64,000 bases of DNA from Ariolimax columbianus (lineage: Eukaryota; Mollusca; Gastropoda; Stylommatophora; Arionidae), in NCBI GenBank assembly GCA_036924085.1, contig JAVGWX010000014.1, positions 34,291,936-34,355,935 on the forward strand, read 5' to 3'. The notes beneath the pieces were generated by a model. It worked only from the letters and a program-made list of their open reading frames with translations. It was not told where the DNA came from and ran no database searches. A program made the position numbers and the translations under genes. Numbering within the stretch: position 1 is the first letter of the stretch; each line of letters starts with the position of its first letter. Shown piece after piece: positions 32,600 to 42,929 of the stretch.

Positions 32600-32960
32600 G
32601 CATTCTCACGAGATTACCAAAGATGTCCTTAATGTCTGGCGTAGAAACTTGGACAATGAACAAACGATTGAAGAAGAGAGTTGATGCCTTTTTAAATGTG
32701 ATTATTTAGAATACATTTGCGCATCTTCGAAGGAGTGAAGAATAATGAAGGATTGAAACAATTAGGCGAAGAGAGTTGATGGACGAAATCAGTCTGACAG
32801 TTAGGATATTTTGGTCAAATAAAAACGTAACACTTTGATGATAACAATACTGGTAGGGGGCAACCATGCCAGAGGAGGTAATCAATACTTTAAATGGGAG
32901 GATAATATCAAACGATGGACAGAAGAAAAGTCTTGCAGATTATACCATCAGGACGAGAGA
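32600..32960 (+). mobile_element. LINE 3' fragment
   Basis: Decayed tail of a LINE polymerase: a VWRRNLDNEQTIEEES-type word, LMDEISLTVRIFW-like text, and TGRGQPCQRR followed by WEDNIKRWTEEK. The same family appears in complement near 40995-41060 and 41400-41470. Confidence 0.6.
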
Positions 32961-32989
32961 TAAAGAACACTTTCCATTGAAACTGACCT

Positions 32990-33307
32990 TCGATGTGGAG
33001 ATGGCACCTGTGATATGGAGATGGCACCTTTGATGTGGAGATGTCACATGAGATGTGGAGATGGCACCTTCGATGTGGAGATGGCACCTGAGATGCGGAG
33101 ATGGCACATGAGATGTGGAGATGGCACATGAGATGTGGAGATGGCACCTGAAATGTGGAGATGGCACCTGAGATGTGGAGATGGCACATGAGAAATGGAG
33201 ATGGCACCTTTGATGTGGAGATGTCACATGAGATGTGGAGATGGCACCTTCGATGTGGAGATGGCACCTGAGATGCGGAGATGGCACATGAGATGGGGAG
33301 ATGGCAC
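32990..33307. repeat. 20-bp tandem repeat
   Basis: About sixteen copies of ATGTGGAGATGGCACCTGAG with regular variants. Confidence 0.95.
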
Positions 33308-34905
33308 CTAAATTGAACTTGGTTCAGACCTTTCAAGCGTCTCTCGGATTTAGTGAATCGCTGGTTGAAAAATCTTGATTTGCAATACTGACTCAAAAAA
33401 TAGCTATGACCATAAAACGCCTGGTCACTGTCATTTTCTGTAGTTCAGAAATGTAGCTAACCCAAACAAGAGCTTCAAGTAGTTGTCATTATTTATGTAG
33501 AAGTTGAAAGGCCTGTCCAGCCATGAAAAGGATCAATGCAGCCTGTAGCCAAAATTGAAATTATGGGTAGCCTGAAAGAACTGTAGCTCTTAAATTGACC
33601 AGAATTATGAGATTACGGTGTGTATTCCTGCATGCGATTATAGACATGAGAAGGATTGACTGTAGCCAACAGAAGGATTGACTGTAACCATGAGAAGGAT
33701 TGACTGTAGCCATGAGAAGGATTGACTGTAGCCATGAGAAGGATTGACTGTAGCCATCAGAAGGAATAACTGTAGCCATGAGAAGGATTGACTAACCATG
33801 AGAAGGATTGACTGTAACCATGAGAAGGATTGACTGTAACCATGAGAAGGATTGACTGTAGCCAACAGAAGGATTGACTGTAACCATGAGAAGGATTGAC
33901 TGTAGCCATGAGAAGGATTGACTGTAACTATGAAAAGGATTGACTGTAGCCATGAGAAGGATTGACTGTAGCCATCAGAAGGATTGACTGTAGACATGAG
34001 AAGGATTGATTAACCATGAGAAGGATTGACTGTAACCATGAGAAGGATTGACTGTAACCATGAGAAGGATTGACTGTAGCCATCAGAAGGATTGACTGTA
34101 GCCATGAGAAGGATTGACTGTAGCCAACAGAAGAATTGACTGCAGCCATGAGAAGGATTGACTGTAGCCAACATAAGGATTGACTGTAGCCATGAGAAGG
34201 ATTGACTGTAGCCATGAGAAGGATTGACTGTAGCCATGAGAAGGAGTGACTGTATCCATCAGAAGGAGTGACTGTAGCCATCAGAAGGAGTGACTGTAGC
34301 CATCAGAAGGAGTGACTGTAACCATGAGAAGGATTGACTGTAACCATCAGAAGGATTGACTGTAACCATTAGAAGGAGTGATGTAACCATCAAAAGGATT
34401 GACTGTAACCATGAGAAGGATTGACTGTAGCCATCAGAAGGAGTGACTGTAGCCATCAGAAGGAGTGACTGTAACCATCAAAAGGATTGACTGTATCCAT
34501 CAGAAGGATTGATTAGCCATCAGAAGGATTGATTGTAGCCATCAGAAGGAGTGACTGTAGCCCTGTGAAGGATTGACTGTAGCCATGAGAAAGATTGGCA
34601 GTAGCCCTGAGAAGGGTTGATTGTAGCGTTGGGAAGGATTGACTGTAGCCCTGAGAAGGACTGACTGTAGCCCTGAGAAGGACTGACTGTAGCCCTGAGA
34701 AGGACTGACTGTAGCCCTGAGAAGGATTGACTGAAGCGTTGGGAAGGATTGACTGTAGCCATGAGAAGGGTTGATTGTAGTTTTGGGAAGGATTGACTGT
34801 AGCGCTGAGAAGGATTGACTGTATCCCTGAGAAGGATTGACTGTAGCCCTGAGAAGGATTGATTGTAGTTTTGTGAAGGATTGACTGTAGCTTTGAGAAG
34901 TATTG
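33308..34905 (+). mobile_element. Element H copy H1 with 22-bp array
   Basis: The unique left part, 33308-33640, matches H3 (45079-45440) and, reversed, H2. Shared words are TTGCAATACTGACTCAAAAA, TAGTTCAGAAATGTAGCTA, GTCCAGCCATGAAAAGGAT and GTGTATTCCTGCATGCGATT. From 33645 a 22-bp array (AGAAGGATTGACTGTAGCCA plus TG) runs for about 57 units; it is broken into sub-blocks by unit variants. Three units equal 66 bp, which makes long spurious open frames (MATVNPSHGYSQSFSWLQS). Confidence 0.88.
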
Positions 34906-34914
34906 ACTGTAAAA

Positions 34915-35150
34915 TAGTGCCTTTTTACTGCCATCTTTTGATAGAGTGTCAGCTACCCCATTTCCTGTGTTTTCCTGTGACTCCACAGTGGGATGGTAGC
35001 CATTGAAGAGCTCTTGTTGAGAAAACTCTGGTTTTCCTAGTTCTGCTCTGTTCTGATAACAGCAGTTCGCTGTTTGTTTTCTGTATTGTTTCTATTAGAT
35101 ATTTGCAGTCTGTGAAGACAACTATTTTTGCTGGTGGACTACACTGCATT
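34915..35150 (-). mobile_element. LINE RNase H fragment
   Basis: The minus strand reads IVVFTDCKYLIETIQKTN, ALQWLPSHCGVTG, then after a frameshift GNGVADTLSKDGSKK. TD and the VAD-x-LSK word are RNase H catalytic contexts. It differs from LINE-B and LINE-C. Confidence 0.82.
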
Positions 35151-35637
35151 ACACTACACTATACTGTACTGTACGACACTAAACTACACTTTACTACACT
35201 AAACTACACTAAACTACACTATACTATACTAAACTACACTAAACTACACTAAACTACACTAAACTACACTAAATTACACTAAACTACACTAAACTACACT
35301 ATACTATACTAAATTACACTAAACTACACTAAACTACACTATACTATACTAAACTACACTAAACTACACTATACTATACTATACTACACTACACTAAACT
35401 GCACTAAACTACACTAAACTACACTAAACTACACTAAACTACACTAAACTACACTAAACTACACTATACTATACTATACTACACTAAACTACACTAAAAC
35501 TACACTAAACTACACTAAACTACACTAAACTACACTATACTATACTATACTACACTACACTAAACTACACTAAACTACACTATACTATACTAAACTACAC
35601 TATACTATACTATAATACACTAAACTACACTATTTTG
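35150..35637. repeat. 10-bp/5-bp satellite
   Basis: ACTAAACTAC, with ACTATACTAT variants, repeated for almost 490 bp. Groups of ACTAAACTAC and ACTATACTAT units recur, so there is higher-order order. Confidence 0.95.
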
Positions 35638-35723
35638 ACTTCCTAAATGTTATTTTCGACCTGTTTTTATATTGTTATTCAGTGTTTCTACCGTGAAATT
35701 TGTTTAGTATTTAGACCCAAATA

Positions 35724-36071
35724 TGGGATCAAGATGCTGCAGTGGTCAGCGACCCATAGCTGACTGATAGCGTCAGGGCCAGCGAACCATAGCTGCCAAG
35801 ACCTTTCTACACCTCCACGCGGTGATCAAGGATAACATGCTGCAGCAGGACAGACTGGCTAAGGAGAAGGAATCGAAGAGGGAATGCTAACCCGGTACTC
35901 AAAAAATGCTTGCTGAAGTCGGATGTGTTGGACCGAAAGGTGCAAGTATCGCAGCCAAGCTGTAAACTACGACATAACGCATTGCGTTCTCTGGACTACA
36001 TTCTGCTACTTAAGCCCTTTCAGGGTTTGGTAGCGGGAGATTGAGAACGAAGAAGATGAAGAAGAAGAAGA
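35724..36071 (+). mobile_element. SINE-1 copy f
   Basis: Complete. The target duplication AGACCCAAATA (11 bp, perfect) lies at 35713-35723 and 36072-36082, and the tail is GAAGAAGAAG. Confidence 0.94.
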
Positions 36072-36082
36072 AGACCCAAATA

Positions 36083-36838
36083 AATATATGAATATCAACA
36101 CATATCCTGTTAATGTGACTGGCCTAGCATTGAGATGATATTCATGCAATGGGAGTATTGGCAAGCGTCCTAGATCTGCTTATTTCTATTTGCCAACGTG
36201 CCATAGTATTAGCGCGAAATCTCCGCTGTTCGCTTGTTGACATCTGCTAACAAACATAAAGTGAGAAAAATAAATTATAAGTCGGTATGGTCAGATACCT
36301 CACCGAGACGAAAACATAAACCTGCGTTACAACCAAGAGATCTTCATCACGAACAACAACAATAATGATTTTTTGTTGTTGCTAGTAACATCCGCCACAA
36401 GGTTAGGTTTTCTTCTGCTTCTTTGCGTTCAAGATCTTTGGTCATGCTACATCTGCAGGCCAGTCGCCATGATGAAGTCTGTAGTCTTCACCAGGTCGGA
36501 GCGGCTGCCCCACAGCTTTTGTCTCAGCTCCGTACCCTCTGGCCAGGTCTGGCATCTCATTTCCCATAGATTGGACATTGCTGTAAAATGTGTTAAGGTT
36601 TCTGGCCCTCTGGCATTCATCGGTGTGTGAGATCTTTAGGCAGTATAGATCTGTGGTCCTTAATATGAACAACTGGCGCCCACTAGTGGGCGATCTGAGC
36701 TAGCAGGCCCGGCGGTAGCAGAAAAATTACATGCTGTATTATAAACATTTCAATACACAAACTCGGTGGACGTTCTTGGGATTTCGTTCAACTTAGATTT
36801 AAGTGGCGGTACACTGATCAGAGAAAATTAGCCAAAGG
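36083..36838. other. Intergenic, possible LINE endonuclease start
   Basis: The minus strand of 36442-36672 contains NTFYSNVQSMGNEMPDLARG, which recalls the start of some LINE endonucleases. Too little follows to be sure. The rest shows nothing. Confidence 0.3.
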
Positions 36839-37135
36839 AGAAATATACCGGCCAAGACCCTAACCTGACCTCGTTGGTCGTCCTGGAAACGGGCTGTTGT
36901 CGGGGATAATAGTCTGGCTAACAAAGTGAGGTTCGACGTGATCTCCGTTGTAGTGAGGGACATGCAGATGAAGCCAGACATAGCACAACCGCATGGAGGA
37001 CCCAGGTCCACCTTCATCAGCACGCTCGGGATGTGAGGAAAGCTACTGCAACCTGTCACTTAACGCCCTTTTTAGGGCGTACATAAGAGTAACCTACTCA
37101 TTGTGGGCATTCGAAACAACAACAACCACAACAAG
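36839..37135 (+). mobile_element. SINE-2 copy (sense, complete)
   Basis: Starts GGCCAAGACCCTAACCTGAC, then TGGAAACGGGCTGTTG, GTGATCTCCGTTGTAGTGAG, CCACCTTCATCAGCACGCTC, CACTTAACGCCCTTTTTAGG, and ends with the tail ACAACAACAACCACAACAAG. The simple tail marks it as a retroposon. Confidence 0.87.
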
Positions 37136-37157
37136 TGAGCGGTAAGGAAAATTTCAG

Positions 37158-37350
37158 TTCAGGTCAGGTCATCCCGTAACCAGTGAGGTCGTTGGGGCAC
37201 ACATTAAGACATCCTTACAACACCACGCCACCCTTCTCTGTCAGCGGCCGCTACCTGTACCTCTTCTGGTCGGAGATTGGTCCATTTTTTTATGTTGTCC
37301 TCCCACCTCTTTTTGGGACGGCCTCTTCGTCGTTTGCCTTGCACCTTTTA
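37158..37350 (-). mobile_element. LINE-A 3' stub
   Basis: Starts GGTCAGGTCATCCCGTAACC (the LINE-A 3' end in complement), then GACGGCCTCTTCGTCGTTTG, which encodes the GRRRRGRPKKR-type word. 5'-truncated. Confidence 0.85.
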
Positions 37351-37721
37351 CCCTCAGACAAGTTTAGAGGTGGGCGCCAAGTATAAACACGTCGACGATC
37401 TATGGCATAGATGTTCTGGTTGTACAGTGACCAGTTAGCAGGCTAAATAAGGTAGTTTGTTGGTCTCTTTTGAGTTGGTGTATTAGTTTGTGACTTGATC
37501 GTGTCTGACACTGCCAACTGGCAACTGCCTTTATTTGTATTTATGTGTGAAACGTGAGGAACAGAAATGTGTACGTTTATATACACATGTGTACACTGAA
37601 CACAATAAAGTGTGAGGCTTTCAATTGGGTTAGTCAGTGAATATAATGGTTACACGAATTCCTTTTTCTCCATATCAGGGTTATAGTTATATTTATGATC
37701 ATGGACGGAAACTGGGACGCT

Positions 37722-37945
37722 AGTCCGGTCAGGCACACCATACTGACCAAGACGTCGCGTATGGGCCAGACATAATATACTGACCAAGACGTCGCGTATG
37801 GACCAGGCACAATATACTGACCAAGACGTCGCGTATGGGCCAGGCACAATCTACTGACAAAGACGTCGCGTATGGGCCAGGCACAACATACTGACGAAGA
37901 CGTCGCGTATGGACCAGGCACAATATACTGACCAAGACCACTATC
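37722..37945. repeat. 37-bp satellite (K2)
   Basis: Six copies of a 37-bp unit (CAATATACTGACCAAGACGT, CGCGTATGGGCCAGGCA). In complement it aligns with K1 and K3 (TTGGTCAGTATRTTGTGCCT). It is followed at 37965-37998 by ATGAAAACAGGCTGTTTTAA, the 5' edge of SINE-2. Confidence 0.92.
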
Positions 37946-38034
37946 TCTCTTACATGTAACATCCCATGAAAACAGGCTGTTTTAACGGCAGCCTACAGGC
38001 AGTCCTTCGAAGTGTTGTAGTCGTATTCAGGACC

Positions 38035-38397
38035 GGGACCAAGATGCTGAGCAGCGCATGAGCTGCAGTGGTCAGTGACCCATAGCTGACTGCTAGCGTC
38101 AGGGCCAGCGAACCATAGCTGCCAAGACCTTTCTACACCTCCACGCGGTGGTCCTGGATAACAGGCTGCAGCAGGGCAGACTGGCTAAGGAGAAAGGATC
38201 GAAGAGGAAATGCTAACCCGGTACTCAAAAAGTGCTTGCTGAAGTCGGATGTGTTGGACCGAAAGGTGCAAATATCGCAGCCAAGCTGTAAACTATGACA
38301 CAACGCATTCCGTTCCATGGACTACATTCTGCTACTTACCCTTTCAGGGTTTGGTAGTGGGAGATTGAGAACGAACGAAGAAGAAGAAGAAGAAGAA
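38035..38397 (+). mobile_element. SINE-1 copy g
   Basis: Complete. The target duplication GTATTCAGGACC (12 bp, perfect) lies at 38023-38034 and 38398-38409, with a long GAAGAAGAAG tail. It sits in the outer part of element H copy H2. Confidence 0.95.
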
Positions 38398-38399
38398 GT

Positions 38400-39990
38400 A
38401 TTCAGGACCACATACAACTTTCTCAGAGCTATAGATGTATTCGGAGCTATATAATTCATTCGCAGGGTTATAGTTGTATTCCGGTCTACATATAATCCTT
38501 CTGGGAGCGATAGTTGAACTCTGGGATACAGACAGTTCTTCTCAGGGCTATAGTTGAATTGATGGTTGCAAAAAATTCAAGTAAGGGCTATGGTCATTTT
38601 CATAGCTACACATATTTCACATAAGGTATATATTAGTATTCTAAGATACACATATTTCACATAAGGTATATATTAGTATTCCAAGATACACATATTTCAC
38701 ATAAGGTCTATATTAGTTTTCATAGCTACACTCATTTCACATACGGTCAATATTAGTATTCATATCTACATACAGTCCATATAAGGTCTATAGTTGAATT
38801 CAGAACTGCATAAGTCCTTCTCATGGCTATAATAGTATCTAGGGCTACATATAGTTCTTCTCAGGGCTATAATAGTATCTAGGGCTACATATAGTTCTTC
38901 TCAGGGCTATAGTTGTATGCAGGAGCACAGTCATCTCAGAATGCTGGTCAATTTAAGAACCACATCTCTTTCGGAATATAATAATAGTTGTCCATCACAA
39001 GTGATGAAGACCACTCTCTTTGTTCAGCCGTGTGGACAGTCGTATCTCTTGCTGTGTCCGCTGAAATGGGTGACTTGCGCGGTGATTTGGATTAAAGTGA
39101 GGAAGAAACTGCGCCTTTTGTCAACCTCACTCACAGAGCCTAAGCTACCTTTTGCCAGTGGCAAGACATTCATCGAGACGACTGGAGATAGCAAAGGATG
39201 CAGATTTTGCCTCAGGGTTACCACCGAAGCCTTTCCGTAAACATGTAACCCGCAGAGTAGAAAGGTGGGATGGCATCTAATGCAGTTTGTCGTGCCTTTT
39301 CGATAACCACAAGAGGTCGTATGGACAACACTCAGCGCGTGAGTGAGTCTGGCATCTCTCCCCAGCTGTATTCAGCTCATCATAGTAGCATCTAAAATTC
39401 CCACACGTGAAGGTGAACCGGCAGAACTAACCCGTGAAATATGACACAGGTATAAGCGTAGTGCCATTCAGCCCGGCGTCCAGACCAGGATAAACGGATG
39501 GAAGAAATCACAAAGAAAAGAACGAAATAACAAGTCCAGACGCAAAACAACACCACGTTTCCATGAACACAAGTGTAAGTCGTCGACTAGTGGGAATTTC
39601 AGGCAAATCCGTGGTCTGGCGGCATCCATAATGATCCAAAACAGTAGAGAAATGTAGACTCGCAGCCAGTTAAGGCGCCATCTTTGCCAGTTCTTTCGGA
39701 ATATATATAATTGTTAAATGACTAGAGGCAGTCCTGGAGGCGACAGGTAATACATTTCAAGGCTTGACAGTGCTTAGATCTACATTTATTTTTAGGGCTA
39801 CTTGCAACCCTTGTTTGGGCTATCTACTTTACTGAACTACAGGCAGGCCTTATCGTGACAGTGACCAGACCTTTTATGGTCACATCCATTTTTTGAGTCG
39901 GTGCTACAAATCATGGTTTATCACTTGTGGTTTACAAGCCCCGAGAGACGCTTGAAAGGTATGTGTTGATTTCACGATAATTAAGTTCAG
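38400..39990 (-). mobile_element. Element H copy H2 with 40-bp array
   Basis: Read on the minus strand from 39990, the unique part (CTTTCAAGCGTCTCTCGG, GATTTGTAGCACCGACTCAA, TGTAGTTCAGTAAAGTAGAT) matches H1 and H3. The array at 38400-38910 is irregular, about 40 bp per unit (TTTCACATAAGGTATATATT). Element X is inserted at 38983-39692. Confidence 0.85.
38983..39692 (-). mobile_element. Element X, full copy inside element H
   Basis: Minus-strand start GGCAAAGATGGCGCC, then CCACTAGTCGACGACTTACA, CTTGCCACTGGCAAAAGGTA, CATTTCAGCGGACACAGCAA and AAGAGAGTGGTCTTCATCAC. It aligns along its length with 62612-63310. A near-repeat of the host sequence, ATATTCCGAAAGA, flanks both ends and looks like a target duplication. 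Reading across it rejoins element H. Confidence 0.85.
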
Positions 39991-40010
39991 TTCAGGTACT
40001 ACAAAACCAG

Positions 40011-40308
40011 GTACCACAATTTTGTCAACCACAAAATGGGTGGAAACTTTCCATTGTTTACGACAGTATGTGTCAACGAGCCGGATCAACCGCCATCTTG
40101 GAGATACTTGATAAAGTATTCTGATCAGACATCGACCTGGAACTTCTGGAAGTATTTGCTTGACCATCATGGTCGTGTACTCAATGCCTGGGGCCTATCC
40201 ACAAGCCATGACCAGCTGTATCCAGACATCAGAGAAGCCATTAGCAAGAATGAGACAGACAACGGCAGTAACGACAATAGAGAACAGACCTCTGAGAAAG
40301 AGTTGTAG
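40011..40308 (+). CDS. Glutathione peroxidase (GPX7/8-type), last exon
   Basis: Glutathione peroxidases reduce peroxides with thiols. The exon encodes NFPLFTTVCVNEPDQPPSWR, YLIKYSDQ, then STWNFWKYLLDHHGRVLNAW and LSTSHDQLYPDIREAI. The WNF word holds the Trp and Asn of the family's catalytic tetrad, and the WNFWKYL form is typical of the ER-type GPX7/8 group. A tail of about 20 polar residues ends EKEL at a TAG, recalling the KDEL-like ends of GPX7/8. The acceptor is probably ACCAG at 40006-40010; 39995 is an alternative. The Cys/Sec and Gln exons were not found in the window. It lies between element H2 and a LINE-D fragment, so an isolated gene remnant is possible. Confidence 0.8.
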
Positions 40309-40317
40309 TGCTTGGTG

Positions 40318-40600
40318 ACAGTAACCTTCACTGATATTAGCAAAAAATTTTTTAGTCAGAGTGGTGAATGCTTGGAAGGCATTGCCACTGATATTAGCAA
40401 ATATTTTTTTAGTCACAGTGGTGAATGCTTGGAATGCATTACGACAGGAAGTAGGGGAGGCAGGGACAATTAATGCATTTAAGAATAGATTGGATGCGCA
40501 TAGCTTTTAGAGCAGGTTAATGAAAATGGAACTGGTTGTATACAGACTCTGCAGAGTCTTCTAAACCAGTATAAAGACGTTAAGTTCAGTTCAATTAAGG
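40318..40600 (+). mobile_element. LINE-D 3' fragment (sense)
   Basis: Encodes decayed KYFFSHSGECLECITT-like words and ends with GTATACAGACTCTGCAGAGT and AAAGACGTTAAGTT. A segment of about 60 bp (CTGATATTAGCAAA to GTGGTGAATGCTTGGAA) is tandemly duplicated. Confidence 0.85.
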
Positions 40601-40795
40601 TGCTAGCTCCATATCAAAGATCGGCTACAATGGATCAGCAAAGTGTTCTCTGTCTCTTGTCTTGATGGTACAATATGCCTGATTTTTCTCTGTTGGTCGT
40701 TTGGTGCTATCCTCCAATTTATAGCTTTGTTCAACTCCGGCAGGTTTGGACCCCACCTTTCCTCCCAGTATAGTTGTCAGCAAGGTGTTACCTTT

Positions 40796-40992
40796 TAATT
40801 TACCGGGTTAGCATTTCCTTCTTCGATCTCTTCTTCTTAGCCAGTCTGCTTTGTTGCAGCCTGTTATCCAGGATCACCGCGCGGAGGTGTAGAAGGGTCT
40901 TGGCAGCTCTGGTTCGCTGGTCCTGACGCCAGCAGTCAGCTATGGGTCGCTGACCGCTGCAGCTCATGCGCTGCTCAGCATCTTGATCCAAT
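40796..40992 (-). mobile_element. SINE-1 copy h, partial
   Basis: Covers the 5' half (complement): CCTGTTATCCAGGATCACCG and CAGCTATGGGTCGCTGACCG to CTCAGCATCTTGATCC. The SINE-1 3' half is missing. LINE text (ELMNEIRVRQLIYFGQI type, minus) adjoins at 40993-41060. Confidence 0.85.
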
Positions 40993-41143
40993 GTTTTTAT
41001 TTGACCAAAATATATTAACTGTCTGACTCTTATTTCGTTCATCAACTTTCTTCGCACTCATAATTTTTCAAATCCTTTATTATTTGTTATTCCTTCTATG
41101 AAATGTTCACCATTCTTCTATAAATCCACATTTAAAAGACAAA

Positions 41144-41398
41144 AAGCCGCATAGCGCAGTGGTTAGCGAGCTGGCTTCGCATCTGAGTGGTCCCCAGTTG
41201 AGACAGAAATGTTTTTGTTTCCAGATCCCAACGGTTCACGGGTCGACCCAGCCTTGGGTAACGGTTCAGTCCGGAAAGTAAAATCGACTAGGGAGAGGAG
41301 ATGGCTACCGCCCTCATATACCCGAGTCTTTGAAATATGAGATCGCTAACACCTCACTCCCCTACGGCAGTAATGCTATGGGTTACTTTACTTTAAAA
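41144..41398 (+). mobile_element. SINE-4-like copy
   Basis: Head GCATAGCGCAGTGGTTAGCG, body CGGGTCGACCCAGCCTTGGG and GGAAAGTAAAATCGACTAGG, end TGCTATGGGTTACTTTACTT. A tRNA-like A-box is present; the B-box is poor. Confidence 0.75.
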
Positions 41399-41508
41399 GT
41401 CAAAGATTATCTTCTCCGATTGTTTGTTCGCTGTTCACGTGTCTACGCCCTACAGTACGGACGAGTGTACATAACACTCTCATATTTAGTTTGTGAGTGA
41501 CTTGTTTG

Positions 41509-41832
41509 GATGTCAATATATGACTCATGATAGTGGATGTCAATATATGACTCATGATAGTGGATGTCAATATATGACTCATGATAGTGGATGTCAATAT
41601 ATGACTCATGATAGTGGATGTCAATATATGACTCATGATAGTGGATGTCAATATATGACTCATGATAGTGGATGTCAATATATGACTCATGATAGTGGAT
41701 GTCAATATGTGACTCATGATAGTGGATGTCAATATATGACTCATGATAGTGGATGTCAATATATGACTCATGATAGTGGATGTCAATATATGACTCATGA
41801 TAGTGGATGTCAATATATGACTCATGTTGGTG
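41509..41832. repeat. 27-bp tandem repeat
   Basis: Twelve almost perfect copies of ATGTCAATATATGACTCATG plus ATAGTGG. The period is nine codons, so both strands stay open (QYMTHDSGC on plus, MSHILTSTI on minus). High identity implies recent expansion. Confidence 0.97.
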
Positions 41833-41935
41833 AAAACTGGCTCTGAGAAAGATGGCCGAGTCTGGTATGCTGCGCGCTCACTTAGCTCCAGGTTATATGT
41901 TCTTCCGCAAGCCCTGCACCTTCAGTTGGATACTT

Positions 41936-42095
41936 GCTAAAGTCGGATGTGTTGGACCAAAAGGTGCAAATATCGCAGTCAAGCTGTAAACTACGACACA
42001 ACGCATTCCGTTCTCTGGACTACATTCTGCTACTTGAGCCCTTTCAGGGTTTGGTAGCGGGAGATTGAGAACGAACTAAGCCAAGCCAAGCCAAA
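41936..42095 (+). mobile_element. SINE-1 copy i, 5'-truncated
   Basis: From GCTAAAGTCGGATGTGTTGG to GAGATTGAGAACGAA, with the tail (AAGCC)n instead of GAA. It shows that the family uses two tail types. Confidence 0.9.
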
Positions 42096-42334
42096 CCCTG
42101 CACCTTCAGTTGGAATAAAAATGTATCTCTGTGTTAGCTTACGTGCAAGGACATAATGTGTGAAAGATTGCGCATCCTAATGGACATATTGTGATTTGTA
42201 CGCCAGTTTTTGTCCATCGATTACCTGTCCCCGTAGTTTGCGACGGGACATAACTCACTAACAACAGTGAACCTAGGTCATGGCGTTCACGACCCTGCCT
42301 GCTAATAGTCCCACGCATCTCGACTCTCATGTTT

Positions 42335-42694
42335 GGCTTGGCTTGGCTTCGTTCATTCTCAATCTGCCACTACCAAACACTGAAAGGGCTTAAGTAGCAG
42401 AATGAAGTCCAGAGAACGAAATGCGTTGTATCGTAGTTTACAGCTTGACTGCGATATTTGCACCTTTCGGTCCAACACATCCGACTTCAGCAAGCATTTT
42501 TTGAGAACCGGGTTAGCATTCCCTCTTCGATCCCTTCTGCTTAGCCAGTCTGCCCTGCTGCAGCCTGTTATCCAGGATCACGCCGTGGAGGTGTTGAAGG
42601 GTCTTGGCAGCTTTGGTTCGCTGGCCCTGACGCTAGCAGCCATATATGAGTCGCTGACCACTGCAGCTCATGCGCTGCTCGGCATCTTGATCCC
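42335..42694 (-). mobile_element. SINE-1 copy j
   Basis: Complete. The target duplication CGACTCTCATGTTT (14 bp, perfect) lies at 42321-42334 and 42695-42708, with an (AAGCC)n tail. Confidence 0.95.
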
Positions 42695-42929
42695 CGACTC
42701 TCATGTTTCACTCAATGTCCTACCTGCTCTCACAGAGTCTACCTGTCCACCCCTCCACCCTCCCCCCCCCCCCACCCCCTTCCTCCCTGTCCCTTCTCGC
42801 CTACGGTCATGCGAAGACTTTCTAACTTGCACATCCTCAACACGTCGCACTGACGATAGGGAGAAAAGCCAAGGAGCAACAGGAGAGGACGGAGGAAGCG
42901 GACCAAGTCAATCGCAGACATAGGCGCGC

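Noticed and set aside
32908..33396. 162-codon frame with HLHISCAIS repeats
   Set aside because: By-product of the 20-bp array.
33645..34905. CRISPR array
   Set aside because: Units are contiguous with no unique spacers, and the genome is eukaryotic. All other arrays in the window were rejected for the same reason.
33561..34986. Many overlapping frames reading GYSQSFSWLQSILL
   Set aside because: By-product of the 22-bp array (three units equal 66 bp). No start, splice or homology support.
41400..41846. Frames of 141 and 117 codons with nine-residue repeats
   Set aside because: By-product of the 27-bp satellite.
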